Of a DNA stretch of 14,496 nt, positions 7,624-14,496 are shown piece by piece; positions within the stretch are counted from its first letter, which is position 1, and each line of letters opens with the position of its first letter. The position numbers and the translations under genes are program-made. The stretch comes from JBQTIU01 sp052387815. GTDB lineage: Bacteria; Pseudomonadota; Alphaproteobacteria; CACIAM-22H2. The stretch spans positions 1-14,496 of the forward strand of contig JBQTIU010000055.1 in assembly GCA_052387815.1 (NCBI GenBank), written 5' to 3'. Under the pieces are notes generated by a model. That model made no database searches. It saw only the letters and a program-made list of their open reading frames with translations, and was not told where the DNA came from.

Positions 7624-8667
7624 ATGTCAGGGACATCTAATTTCCGTGCCGGCCTGGCGGCCGCCGGCTTCGCGGCGGTCGTCGTACTCGGCCCGGGCGG
7701 CGCCTTGGCGCAAGGCAACCTTACGCTCTATTGCACCCCGGAGGAGCAGTGGTGCCGGGCGGTGGTCGTCGGCTTCGAGCGCGCGACCGGCATCAAGGTC
7801 GCGATGACCCGCAAGAGCTCGGGCGAGAACTACGCCCAGCTCAAGGCCGAGGCGGCGAACCCGAGAGGCGACGTGTGGTTCGGCGGCACCGGCGACCCGC
7901 ACCTGCAGGCCGCCGAGGAGGGCCTGACGCTCGAATACAAGTCGCCGCTGCTCCCCCAGCTCTACGACTGGGCGGTGCGCCAGGCCGAGCAGTCGAAATA
8001 TCGCACCGTCGGCCTCTATGCCGGCGCGCTCGGCTTCGGCTACAACACCGAACTCCTGGCCCGCAAAGGCTTGGCCGCGCCGAAATGCTGGGCCGACCTG
8101 CTGGATCCGAAATTGAAGGACGAGGTGCAGGTCGCCGACCCGAACTCGTCCGGCACCGCCTATACGCTGCTGGCCACCGTGGTGCAGCTCATGGGCGAGG
8201 ACAAGGGCTTCGATTACCTGAAGAAGCTGCACCGGAACATCAACCAGTACACCAAGTCGGGGGCGGCCCCGGCCAAGGCGACCAGCATCGGCGAGACGCT
8301 GATCGGCATCACTTTCATGCACGACATGGTGACCATGGCGGCCGCCGGCGGGCCGGTGAAGGTGGTGGCACCCTGTGAGGGCACCGGCTACGAGATCGGC
8401 TCGCTGAGCATCGTCAAGGGCGCGCGCAACCTCGACAACGCCAAGAAGTTCTACGACTGGGCCCTGACGCCCGAGGCGCAGAAGCTGGGCGCCGAGAACA
8501 AGTCCTTCCAGGTCCCGTCCAACAAGGCGTCGGTGGTGCCGCCGGAGGCCCCCAAGCTCGCCGACATCAAGCTCATCGACTACGACTTCGCCAAGTGGGG
8601 CTCGTCGGCGGAACGCCGGCGGCTGTTGTCCAAGTGGGACCAGGAGGTGAAGAACCTGCCGAAGTAG
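7624..8667 (+). CDS. ABC transporter periplasmic binding protein 1 (AfuA/FbpA group)
   Basis: This is a 347-aa periplasmic solute-binding protein of the COG1840 AfuA/FbpA group. The signal peptide covers residues 1-29 with predicted cleavage ALA|Q, and the mature protein starts GNLTLYCTPEEQWC. Family motifs include FERATGIKV, EAANPRGDVWFGGTGDPHLQAA, YAGALGFGYNTE and CEGTGYEIGSLSIVKGARN. H233 and D234 (FMHD) and E257 (GTGYE) have the spacing I recall for the sugar-phosphate ligands His/Asp/Glu of Actinobacillus AfuA; the paired tyrosines used by true ferric-binding proteins are not apparent. Solute uptake of a phosphorylated sugar or cyclitol is therefore more likely than iron. The permease starts 24 nt downstream. 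It is closely related to the second binding protein at 10904-11938. Confidence 0.88.
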   Translation: MSGTSNFRAGLAAAGFAAVVVLGPGGALAQGNLTLYCTPEEQWCRAVVVGFERATGIKVAMTRKSSGENYAQLKAEAANPRGDVWFGGTGDPHLQAAEEGLTLEYKSPLLPQLYDWAVRQAEQSKYRTVGLYAGALGFGYNTELLARKGLAAPKCWADLLDPKLKDEVQVADPNSSGTAYTLLATVVQLMGEDKGFDYLKKLHRNINQYTKSGAAPAKATSIGETLIGITFMHDMVTMAAAGGPVKVVAPCEGTGYEIGSLSIVKGARNLDNAKKFYDWALTPEAQKLGAENKSFQVPSNKASVVPPEAPKLADIKLIDYDFAKWGSSAERRRLLSKWDQEVKNLPK

Positions 8668-8691
8668 GGGCAACGCGAGGCAAGCCCGTCG

Positions 8692-10881
8692 ATGAACCGC
8701 ACCGCCGCCCTGTGGCTCGCGGTGGGCTGGGCGGGCTTCGCCATCCTGCCGTGGTACGGGATCGAGGGCGACGGCGCCCTCGACCCGGCGTGGCTGGCCC
8801 GCTATCCCGACGCCGCGACCGCGCCGGCGCTGGTCCAAGGACTCGCCTGGGGGCGCTGGTGGCTGCTGGCGCTCGCGCTTCCGCTCGCCGTGCCGTTGGC
8901 GGCGCTAGGAGCGGGCGATCCGCGCGCCCCGCGCCTGATGGTCCTGGCCGGCCTCGCCGGGCTCGCGTGGCTGTTCGGCCAAGGCTTCGTCATCGGCCAT
9001 GTGGGCTGGTCCTTCGGCTGGCTCGCCGCGCTGGCGGGCTCCGAAGGCCCGCGCCAGCCGGGGATGGGCTATGGCGCGATCGCCGTCGCCGCCGCGTTCC
9101 TGATGGTGTTGTGCTTCGGGTTGGCGGCCAAGGGCTTTTGCCGCGGCGACGGCTTCACGGTGGGCGCCATCGGGCTGATCGTCGGACTCATCACGCTGTT
9201 CGTCTTCTTCCCCGTCTTCACGGTGCTCACGAGCGCCGTCGAGGACAACGCGGGCCATTTCGCCCCCATGCTGTTCGTCGACAAGTTCGCCGACCGGTCG
9301 GTGTGGGGGCTCGACTGCCTGACCTCGACCTTGCGCTGCGGGGTGGCCTGGAACACGCTCTTCCTCGCCATCGTGGTCGGCGCCGGGACGACCGCGCTCG
9401 GCCTCGCCTTCGCGCTGGTCGCCACCCGCACCGCCTTCCGCTTCAAGTGGCTGCTGCGGGCCTTGACCGTGCTGCCGATCATCACCCCGCCGTTCGTGAT
9501 CGGGCTCGCGGTGATCCTGCTGTTCGGGCGCGCCGGCGCCGTCTCCAGCCTGCTCTACGAGTGGTTCGACGTGCCGCGCACGCGCTGGATCTACGGCCTG
9601 CAAGGGGTGGCGTTGGCGCAGCTGCTCGCCTTCACGCCGATCGCCTTCCTGGTGCTGATCGGCGTCGTCCAGGGGATCAGCCCGTCGCTCGAGGAAGCCT
9701 CCCAGACCCTTGGCGCCAAGGGTTGGGGCACCTTCACGACGGTGTCGCTGCCGTTGATGCGCCCGGGCATCGCCAATGCCTTCCTGCTCGGCTTCGTCGA
9801 GAGCATGGCCGATTTCGGCAACCCGCTGGTCCTGGCCGGGAACTACGAGGTGCTGGCGACCAAGATCTTCTTCGCCGTGGTCGGCGCCGCCCACGACCAG
9901 GGCCGGGCCGCGGTGCTGGCGGTCATCCTGCTCGCCTTCACGCTCGGCGCCTTTTACGCCCAGCACGCCTGGCTGGGCAAGCGCGCCTACACCACGGTCA
10001 CCGGCAAGGGCGATGCCGGGCTGCCGGCGCCGCTGCCGCGCGGCCTCAAATGGCTGTGCTACGGCATCACCGTCCCGTGGGCGGCCTTCACCGCCGTCAT
10101 TTACTTGACCATCCTGTTCGGCGGCTTCGTCGAGATGCTGGGCCGCGACAACACCCTCACCTTCAAGCACTACCTGACCGGGTTCTCGGTCGAGGCCACG
10201 CCCACCGGCCTGCACTTCACCGGTTCGGCCTGGAATTCGTTCTGGACCACGCTCCAGCTCGCCGCCGTCTCGGCGCCCTTGACCGCCGCGGTCGGCCTGT
10301 TGACCGCCTATCTGCTGTCCCGCCAGCGCTTCGCCGGCCAGCGCAGCTTCGAGTTCGGCACCATGCTGAGCTTCGCCATCCCCGGGACGGTGATCGGCGT
10401 CAGCTACATCCTGGCCTTCAACGTGCCGCCGATCGAGCTCACCGGCACCGCGATCATCCTCGTCATCTGCTTCGTCTTCCGCAACATGCCGGTCGGCGTG
10501 CGCGCCGGCATCGCCACCATGAGCCAGATCGACAAGAGCCTGGACGAGGCCTCGCTGACGCTCGGCGCGCGATCCTTCACCACCGTGCGCCGGGTGATCC
10601 TGCCCCTCCTGCGCCCGGCGATCGTCGCCGCGCTGGTTTACAGCTTCGTGCGCGCGATGACGGCAGTAAGCGCCGTGATCTTCCTCGCCTCCGCGCAGTA
10701 CAACTTGGCGACCGTCTACATCGTCGGGCGGGTCGAGAACGGCGAGTTCGGCCTCGCCATCGCCTATTCCTCGGTGCTGATCGTCGTCATGCTGGCAGCA
10801 ATCCTGCTGATCCAGGTCGCCGTCGGCGAGCGCCGGCTCGGCCGCCGTGTCGCCGGCGACCTCGCCCTCCAGGGCGGCTGA
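8692..10881 (+). CDS. Two-domain ABC transporter permease (AfuB/FbpB type)
   Basis: This 729-aa inner-membrane permease carries both transmembrane domains of the importer in one chain. There are two EAA loops that dock the ATPase: EEASQTLGAKGWGTFTTVSLP from E334, and DEASLTLGARSFTTVRRVILP from D618, each followed by LxRPxI. Each half has the usual BPD_transp_1 hydrophobic segments. Before the first half there is an N-terminal stretch of about 160 residues with several further predicted membrane segments and a short polar loop, as in AfuB-like proteins and unlike the shorter FbpB. The start ATG 8692 has GAGG at 8677-8680 (spacing 11 nt). It sits between the two binding-protein genes and presumably serves both. 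Confidence 0.9.
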   Translation: MNRTAALWLAVGWAGFAILPWYGIEGDGALDPAWLARYPDAATAPALVQGLAWGRWWLLALALPLAVPLAALGAGDPRAPRLMVLAGLAGLAWLFGQGFVIGHVGWSFGWLAALAGSEGPRQPGMGYGAIAVAAAFLMVLCFGLAAKGFCRGDGFTVGAIGLIVGLITLFVFFPVFTVLTSAVEDNAGHFAPMLFVDKFADRSVWGLDCLTSTLRCGVAWNTLFLAIVVGAGTTALGLAFALVATRTAFRFKWLLRALTVLPIITPPFVIGLAVILLFGRAGAVSSLLYEWFDVPRTRWIYGLQGVALAQLLAFTPIAFLVLIGVVQGISPSLEEASQTLGAKGWGTFTTVSLPLMRPGIANAFLLGFVESMADFGNPLVLAGNYEVLATKIFFAVVGAAHDQGRAAVLAVILLAFTLGAFYAQHAWLGKRAYTTVTGKGDAGLPAPLPRGLKWLCYGITVPWAAFTAVIYLTILFGGFVEMLGRDNTLTFKHYLTGFSVEATPTGLHFTGSAWNSFWTTLQLAAVSAPLTAAVGLLTAYLLSRQRFAGQRSFEFGTMLSFAIPGTVIGVSYILAFNVPPIELTGTAIILVICFVFRNMPVGVRAGIATMSQIDKSLDEASLTLGARSFTTVRRVILPLLRPAIVAALVYSFVRAMTAVSAVIFLASAQYNLATVYIVGRVENGEFGLAIAYSSVLIVVMLAAILLIQVAVGERRLGRRVAGDLALQGG

Positions 10882-10891
10882 CCTAAGACCA

Positions 10892-10897
10892 AGGGAG
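10892..10897 (+). promoter_or_regulatory. Ribosome-binding site of binding protein 2
   Basis: AGGGAG lies 6 nt before ATG 10904, fixing the start just after the permease stop. An earlier in-frame ATG at 10847 lies inside the permease gene. Confidence 0.8.
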
Positions 10898-10903
10898 AAA
10901 TCC

Positions 10904-11938
10904 ATGGCACCTTCGCACTCGCTTCGCCTGCTGCCCGCCCTCGCGCTCGCGCTCCTGCTGGCCCCGGCGCCGGCTGTGGCGCAAGGCTCGCTGACCGTCT
11001 ACTGCAGCGTGCTCATCGATTGGTGCAACGTGATGACGGTCGAGTTCGAGCGCGCCACCGGCATCAAGGTGACGATGACCCACCGCGGCTCGGGCGAGAC
11101 CATCGCCCAGATCCGGGCCGAGGCGGCCAACCCGCGGACCGACATCTGGTGGGGCGGCACCGGCGACCCGCACCTGCAGGCGGCCGAGGCGGGCCTTTCC
11201 GAGGTCTACCGCTCGCCGGCGCTTGCCAAGCTGCAGCGCTGGGCGGTCGACCAGGCCGAACAGTCCGGTTACCGCACCGTCGGCATCTATGCCGGCGCGC
11301 TCGGCTTCGCCTACAACACCGAGCAGCTTGCCCGCAAGAAGCTGCCGGAGCCGAAATGCTGGGCCGACCTCGTGCGCCCCGAATACAAGGACGAGGTGCA
11401 GATCTCCAACCCCGCCGCCTCGGGCACCGCCTATACGGCGGTCGCCACCCTGGTCCAGGTCATGGGCGAGAGCGAAGCCTTCGAGTACCTGAAAAAGCTC
11501 CACCGCAACGTCAACCAGTACACGCGCTCAGGGCCCGCCCCCACCCGCAACACCGCGCGCGGCGAGACCACGATCGGCATCGGATTCATGCATGACGGCG
11601 TGGCCGAGGCGATCGCGGGATTCCCGGTCAAGGTGGTGGCGCCGTGCGAGGGCACGGGCTACGAGATCGGCTCGATGAGCATCATCAAGGGCGCGCGCAA
11701 CCTCGACAACGCCAAGAAATGGTACGAGTTCGCGCTCACGCCGGCGGTCCAGGGCCTCGCCGCGCGGGGAAAGTCCTACCAGGTGCCCTCGCACGTCGAC
11801 GCGGTGCCGCCGCCCGAGGCGCCCAAGCTCGGCGACATCAAGCTCATCGACTACGACTTCGCCAAGTACGGGTCGACGGCCGAGCGCAAGCGACTGATCG
11901 ACAGATGGGAGAAGGAGGTCGGCAGCCTGCCGAAGTGA
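10904..11938 (+). CDS. ABC transporter periplasmic binding protein 2 (paralogue of protein 1)
   Basis: This 344-aa periplasmic binding protein is a close paralogue of the one at 7624-8667. The signal peptide covers residues 1-26 (very hydrophobic LPALALALLLAPAPAVA, cleavage AVA|Q). Shared blocks include FERATGIKV, WGGTGDPHLQAAEAGL, GYRTVGIYAGALGF, CEGTGYEIGSMSIIKGARN and EAPKLGDIKLIDYDFAKYG. H230, D231 and E254 match the proposed ligand residues of protein 1. Differences cluster in the N-terminal ligand lobe (SVLIDWCN against TPEEQWCR, THRGSGET against TRKSSGEN) and after FMHD (GVAEAIAGF against MVTMAAAGG), which could change specificity. It is followed 24 nt later by the ATPase. A tandem duplication with the permease left in between is the simplest origin. 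Confidence 0.88.
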   Translation: MAPSHSLRLLPALALALLLAPAPAVAQGSLTVYCSVLIDWCNVMTVEFERATGIKVTMTHRGSGETIAQIRAEAANPRTDIWWGGTGDPHLQAAEAGLSEVYRSPALAKLQRWAVDQAEQSGYRTVGIYAGALGFAYNTEQLARKKLPEPKCWADLVRPEYKDEVQISNPAASGTAYTAVATLVQVMGESEAFEYLKKLHRNVNQYTRSGPAPTRNTARGETTIGIGFMHDGVAEAIAGFPVKVVAPCEGTGYEIGSMSIIKGARNLDNAKKWYEFALTPAVQGLAARGKSYQVPSHVDAVPPPEAPKLGDIKLIDYDFAKYGSTAERKRLIDRWEKEVGSLPK

Positions 11939-11962
11939 ACCGAGGCCCCGCCGCGCCAGCCC

Positions 11963-13030
<1,068 letters not shown>

Positions 13031-13054
13031 GCGCGCCCCGCGCGCGGCGCTGCC

Positions 13055-13268
13055 ATGCCTGCCACCCTCTGTGCGGTCGATCCCCGCGCAGACGGGGGAA
13101 CCCCAGTCTGTGGGCGCGAGATCGACCGCGCTTGCTGTTCACGCTGGCTGGGCGTATTTCTTCTGCTCCGAGGATTGCCAGGCATTGTTTAAGGGCAATC
13201 CAACTCGGTATCTCGTAGAGGCCGAACGCCGACGACCGGCTGCGCGGCATCAAACGGAACACGAATGA
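13055..13268 (+). pseudogene. Small YHS-domain protein gene with apparent one-base frameshift
   Basis: A YHS domain, a small cysteine-bearing metal-associated module often linked to copper handling, is split over two frames. From 13103 one frame reads PVCGREIDRA, the start of the domain. From about 13130 the domain continues in the next frame as LAVHAGWAYFFCSEDC and QALFKGNPTRYL, ending at the TGA 13266-13268. Joined, these give a normal YHS domain with Cys at PVCG and FCSEDC. The first frame is open back to ATG 13055, but residues before PVCG are not family-like and overlap the CRISPR-like repeat. One extra base around 13125-13135 explains the break. It may be a decayed gene, a sequencing error or, less likely, a programmed shift. 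Confidence 0.6.
13074..13102. repeat. Single type I-E CRISPR-repeat-like sequence (no array)
   Basis: The 29 nt run CGGTCGATCCCCGCGCAGAC followed by GGGGGAACC. They resemble type I-E repeats, which typically read CGGTTxATCCCCGCG...GCGGGGAAC and are 28-29 nt, with an imperfect stem CCCCG/CGGGG. Only one copy is present: no second repeat occurs 32-33 nt to either side, and no cas gene is seen. It could be a relic of an array end, or chance similarity in the start of the YHS-like reading frame. Confidence 0.35.
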
Positions 13269-13302
13269 TCGAAAAGGCCGTCAGGCCGTGCGGGGGATGT
13301 CC

Positions 13303-13329
13303 GAAAAATCCATTGCAATCGGAAAAATC
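13303..13329. repeat. Short direct repeats around a palindrome
   Basis: GAAAAATC occurs at 13303-13310 and again at 13322-13329 (start-to-start 19 nt), with the perfect 8-bp palindrome ATTGCAAT between them. It lies on top of the possible -35 box of the protease promoter, so it may be an operator. It could be chance in a locally AT-richer stretch. Confidence 0.3.
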
Positions 13330-13340
13330 GAGGGTATAAG
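13313..13340 (+). promoter_or_regulatory. Possible sigma70 promoter upstream of the protease gene
   Basis: TTGCAA (13313-13318) and TATAAG (13335-13340) are spaced by 16 nt, and a second TATAGT follows at 13343-13348 (GGGTATA is repeated). The region is AT-richer than anything nearby. The rest of 13269-13545 holds no recognisable gene. The protease starts about 200 nt downstream, leaving a fairly long leader. Confidence 0.4.
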
Positions 13341-13532
13341 GGTATAGTAGCGTAATCCGATTTCCCGGCGAGCAGGGGCTTTATCGACGTAGCGATCCGT
13401 TCCACCAAGTCCGCCGCTGGGCGGCCCTCAAAGGCCAATCGATGGCAGCCGTCTATAGGTGGAGGGCCATCATTTGGCGCGGAACAGGTAGGCCCATTTG
13501 CGCCGTTGGCGGCACGGGTTGTGCGTCTTGAA

Positions 13533-13540
13533 AAGGAAGG
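13533..13540 (+). promoter_or_regulatory. Ribosome-binding site deciding the protease start
   Basis: AAGGAAGG lies 5 nt before ATG 13546. It favours this start over the in-frame one at 13498, whose extra 16 residues would push the signal peptide inward. Confidence 0.7.
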
Positions 13541-13545
13541 CGAAG

Positions 13546-14334
13546 ATGGAAATGCATACCAAGTCCAGCGTCCTTGGGAGCTTGCTTTGGTTCCCTGTCC
13601 CTTTCCTCGCCATTGCTATTGTTTCTGCGAGTGATTTGGCCAATGCCCAGACAACGACGGAGGAGAAAAATAGCCCTGGCGTCTACCAAATTAAGGCGCC
13701 CGCCCTGTATGCGCTGGGCCATACCGGCTTGAATGTCACGGTCGCCATCGTCGATACCGGGATCGTTAATCATGTCGAGTTCGGGAGCAGGGTGCTGCCG
13801 GGATGGAACACCCTCAATAATTCGACCAACGTAACCGACGGCCATGGTCACGGAACGCATGTCTCAGGGATCGCCGGCGCGGGGAAAGACAACCCCTCCA
13901 CCTCCGGAATGTTCGGCGTGGCGTACAACGCGTTCCTGCTGCCGATCAAGGTGTTGAACGATTCGGGTTCTGGAACCAGCACCTCGGTCGCTAAAGGAAT
14001 TCAATACGCGGTCGACCAGAGGAATAGCAACCTAGTAGCAGTTGCGCTGAAACCGTTTGCGATCAACCTCTCCCTGGGCTCGTCCTCGCCGTTTAGGAAC
14101 GTTGAGGCCGCTCTGAAAAATGCCGTCAATGCAGGAATGGTGGTGGCGGCCGCTGCCGGCAACAGCGGGGGAGCCAATCCAATCTGGCCAGCGCGGCACG
14201 CGAAAGAAGCTTGGGCCAACGGCCAGATTGTTGCGGTTGGCGCCGTCGATGCGACTAACGTGATCGCCCCTTGGTCCAACCGCGCCGGGGGTGAGCTGGT
14301 CCCACTTGTTTGGACAGGTTGGCAGCAAAGTTAA
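13546..14334 (+). pseudogene. Secreted S8 (subtilisin-like) protease truncated by an IS element
   Basis: A signal peptide (residues 1-34, hydrophobic LLWFPVPFLAIAIVSAS, cleavage about ANA|Q) precedes a subtilase domain. Catalytic Asp is D70 in VAIVDTGI, catalytic His is H105 in DGHGHGTHVSGIAG, and the oxyanion Asn is N206 in AAAAGNSGGANP. The domain continues to VGAVDATNVIAPWSNRAGG. At codon 249 an IS end begins, and the frame then reads 13 IS-derived residues to TAA 14332-14334. The GTSMAAPH block with the nucleophile Ser is lost, so the product cannot be an active serine protease. GC content is lower and codon use more mixed than in the central operon, suggesting a separate origin. Any C-terminal domain lies beyond the insertion or is lost. 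Confidence 0.82.
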
Positions 14335-14496
14335 GGTGTATTCCGGTTGCTGATCACGCTGCCATAACCCCGTTCATTGTGAACTCTTTCTGTTGCGGCT
14401 GGGCCTGTGGAGATGTGGGCAAGGCGCGAGCCTTGTCCATCATATCCACGGGCCGTCCGGTGAGATAGGCCTCCGCCGGCGTTTGGCCGTCAAGGG
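14292..14496 (-). mobile_element. IS3-family insertion sequence, 3' end (continues beyond window)
   Basis: The element end is taken as TGAGCTGGTCCC at 14292, the exact point where the protease similarity ceases. It resembles IS3-family terminal repeats, which begin TG and often read TGAxCTGGTCCC...TTTGGACA; TTTGGACA is present at 14309-14316. The transposase reads inward on the minus strand and stops 62 nt from this end, the usual layout. The other terminus and the target duplication lie outside the window. Confidence 0.75.
14354..14496 (-). CDS. IS3-family transposase OrfB, C-terminal end (partial)
   Basis: The minus strand from the window edge reads LDGQTPAEAYLTGRPVDMMD, then KARALPTSPQAQPQQKEFTM and NGVMAA before TGA at 14356-14354. 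This is the C-terminal tail of IS3-group OrfB transposases (DDE integrase type), where (H)xxLxGxTPxEAY closes the integrase core and a PVDMMDK..ALPTSPQAQ.QQ tail follows. The catalytic DDE residues and the rest of the protein lie past the window end, so activity cannot be judged. Confidence 0.8.
   Translation of the reverse strand, partial: LDGQTPAEAYLTGRPVDMMDKARALPTSPQAQPQQKEFTMNGVMAA

Noticed and set aside
8595..10886. 763-codon open frame on the plus strand overlapping the permease
   Set aside because: Arg/Pro-rich shadow in another frame; the frame from 8692 has membrane segments and two EAA motifs.
13031..13054. Rho-independent terminator after the ATPase gene
   Set aside because: GC-rich with inverted-looking GCGCG runs, but no T tract on the transcript side.
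13250..13438. 62-codon minus-strand open frame
   Set aside because: No family recognised and no ribosome-binding site; it overlaps the promoter-like region and YHS tail.
13040..13500. CRISPR array
   Set aside because: Only one repeat-like unit was found; no regularly spaced second copy and no cas genes.

Overview
The window is high-GC (about 70% by eye over most genes). The gene families and the fused IolC-DUF2090 architecture suggest a proteobacterium, most likely an alphaproteobacterium; this is inferred from gene content, as no rRNA or other phylogenetic marker is present.

The left part (1-3035) is a mosaic of gene pieces. Bases 2-115 read on the minus strand as an internal piece of threonyl-tRNA synthetase. 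A C/G-rich junction then leads into a 5'-truncated benzoate-CoA-ligase-like gene on the plus strand, followed by an intact AMI1-type amidase. Downstream, on the minus strand, lie the last roughly 50 residues of a PotC/YdcV-type ABC permease and a DUF3800 gene that has lost its 3' third. DUF3800 and its upstream region are clearly lower in GC than the rest.

The centre (3036-13030) is one co-directional block: allantoinase puuE, iolB, iolC-DUF2090, an inositol-monophosphatase-family gene, then a complete ABC importer ordered binding protein 1 - two-domain permease - binding protein 2 - ATPase. puuE and iolB overlap by ATGA and most other gaps are 9-31 nt, so the block is probably one or two operons; the only larger gap, 100 nt, lies before the first binding protein. 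Both binding proteins belong to the AfuA/FbpA group and keep a His-Asp...Glu set that fits sugar-phosphate binding better than iron binding. The main hypothesis is a route for phosphorylated inositol: the importer brings a cyclitol or sugar phosphate in, the IMPase-family enzyme removes phosphate, and IolB and IolC act further down the inositol pathway. The other iol genes (iolG, iolE, iolD, iolA) are not in this window.

The right part (13031-14496) is again debris. It holds a single 29-nt sequence resembling a type I-E CRISPR repeat, a small YHS-domain gene with an apparent one-base frameshift, a lower-GC secreted subtilisin-like protease with its own promoter-like upstream region, and an IS3-family element. 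The IS cuts the protease before its catalytic serine, and its transposase runs off the window end. The several abrupt joins could be real genome rearrangement or, for the one at the extreme left, a contig assembly join.
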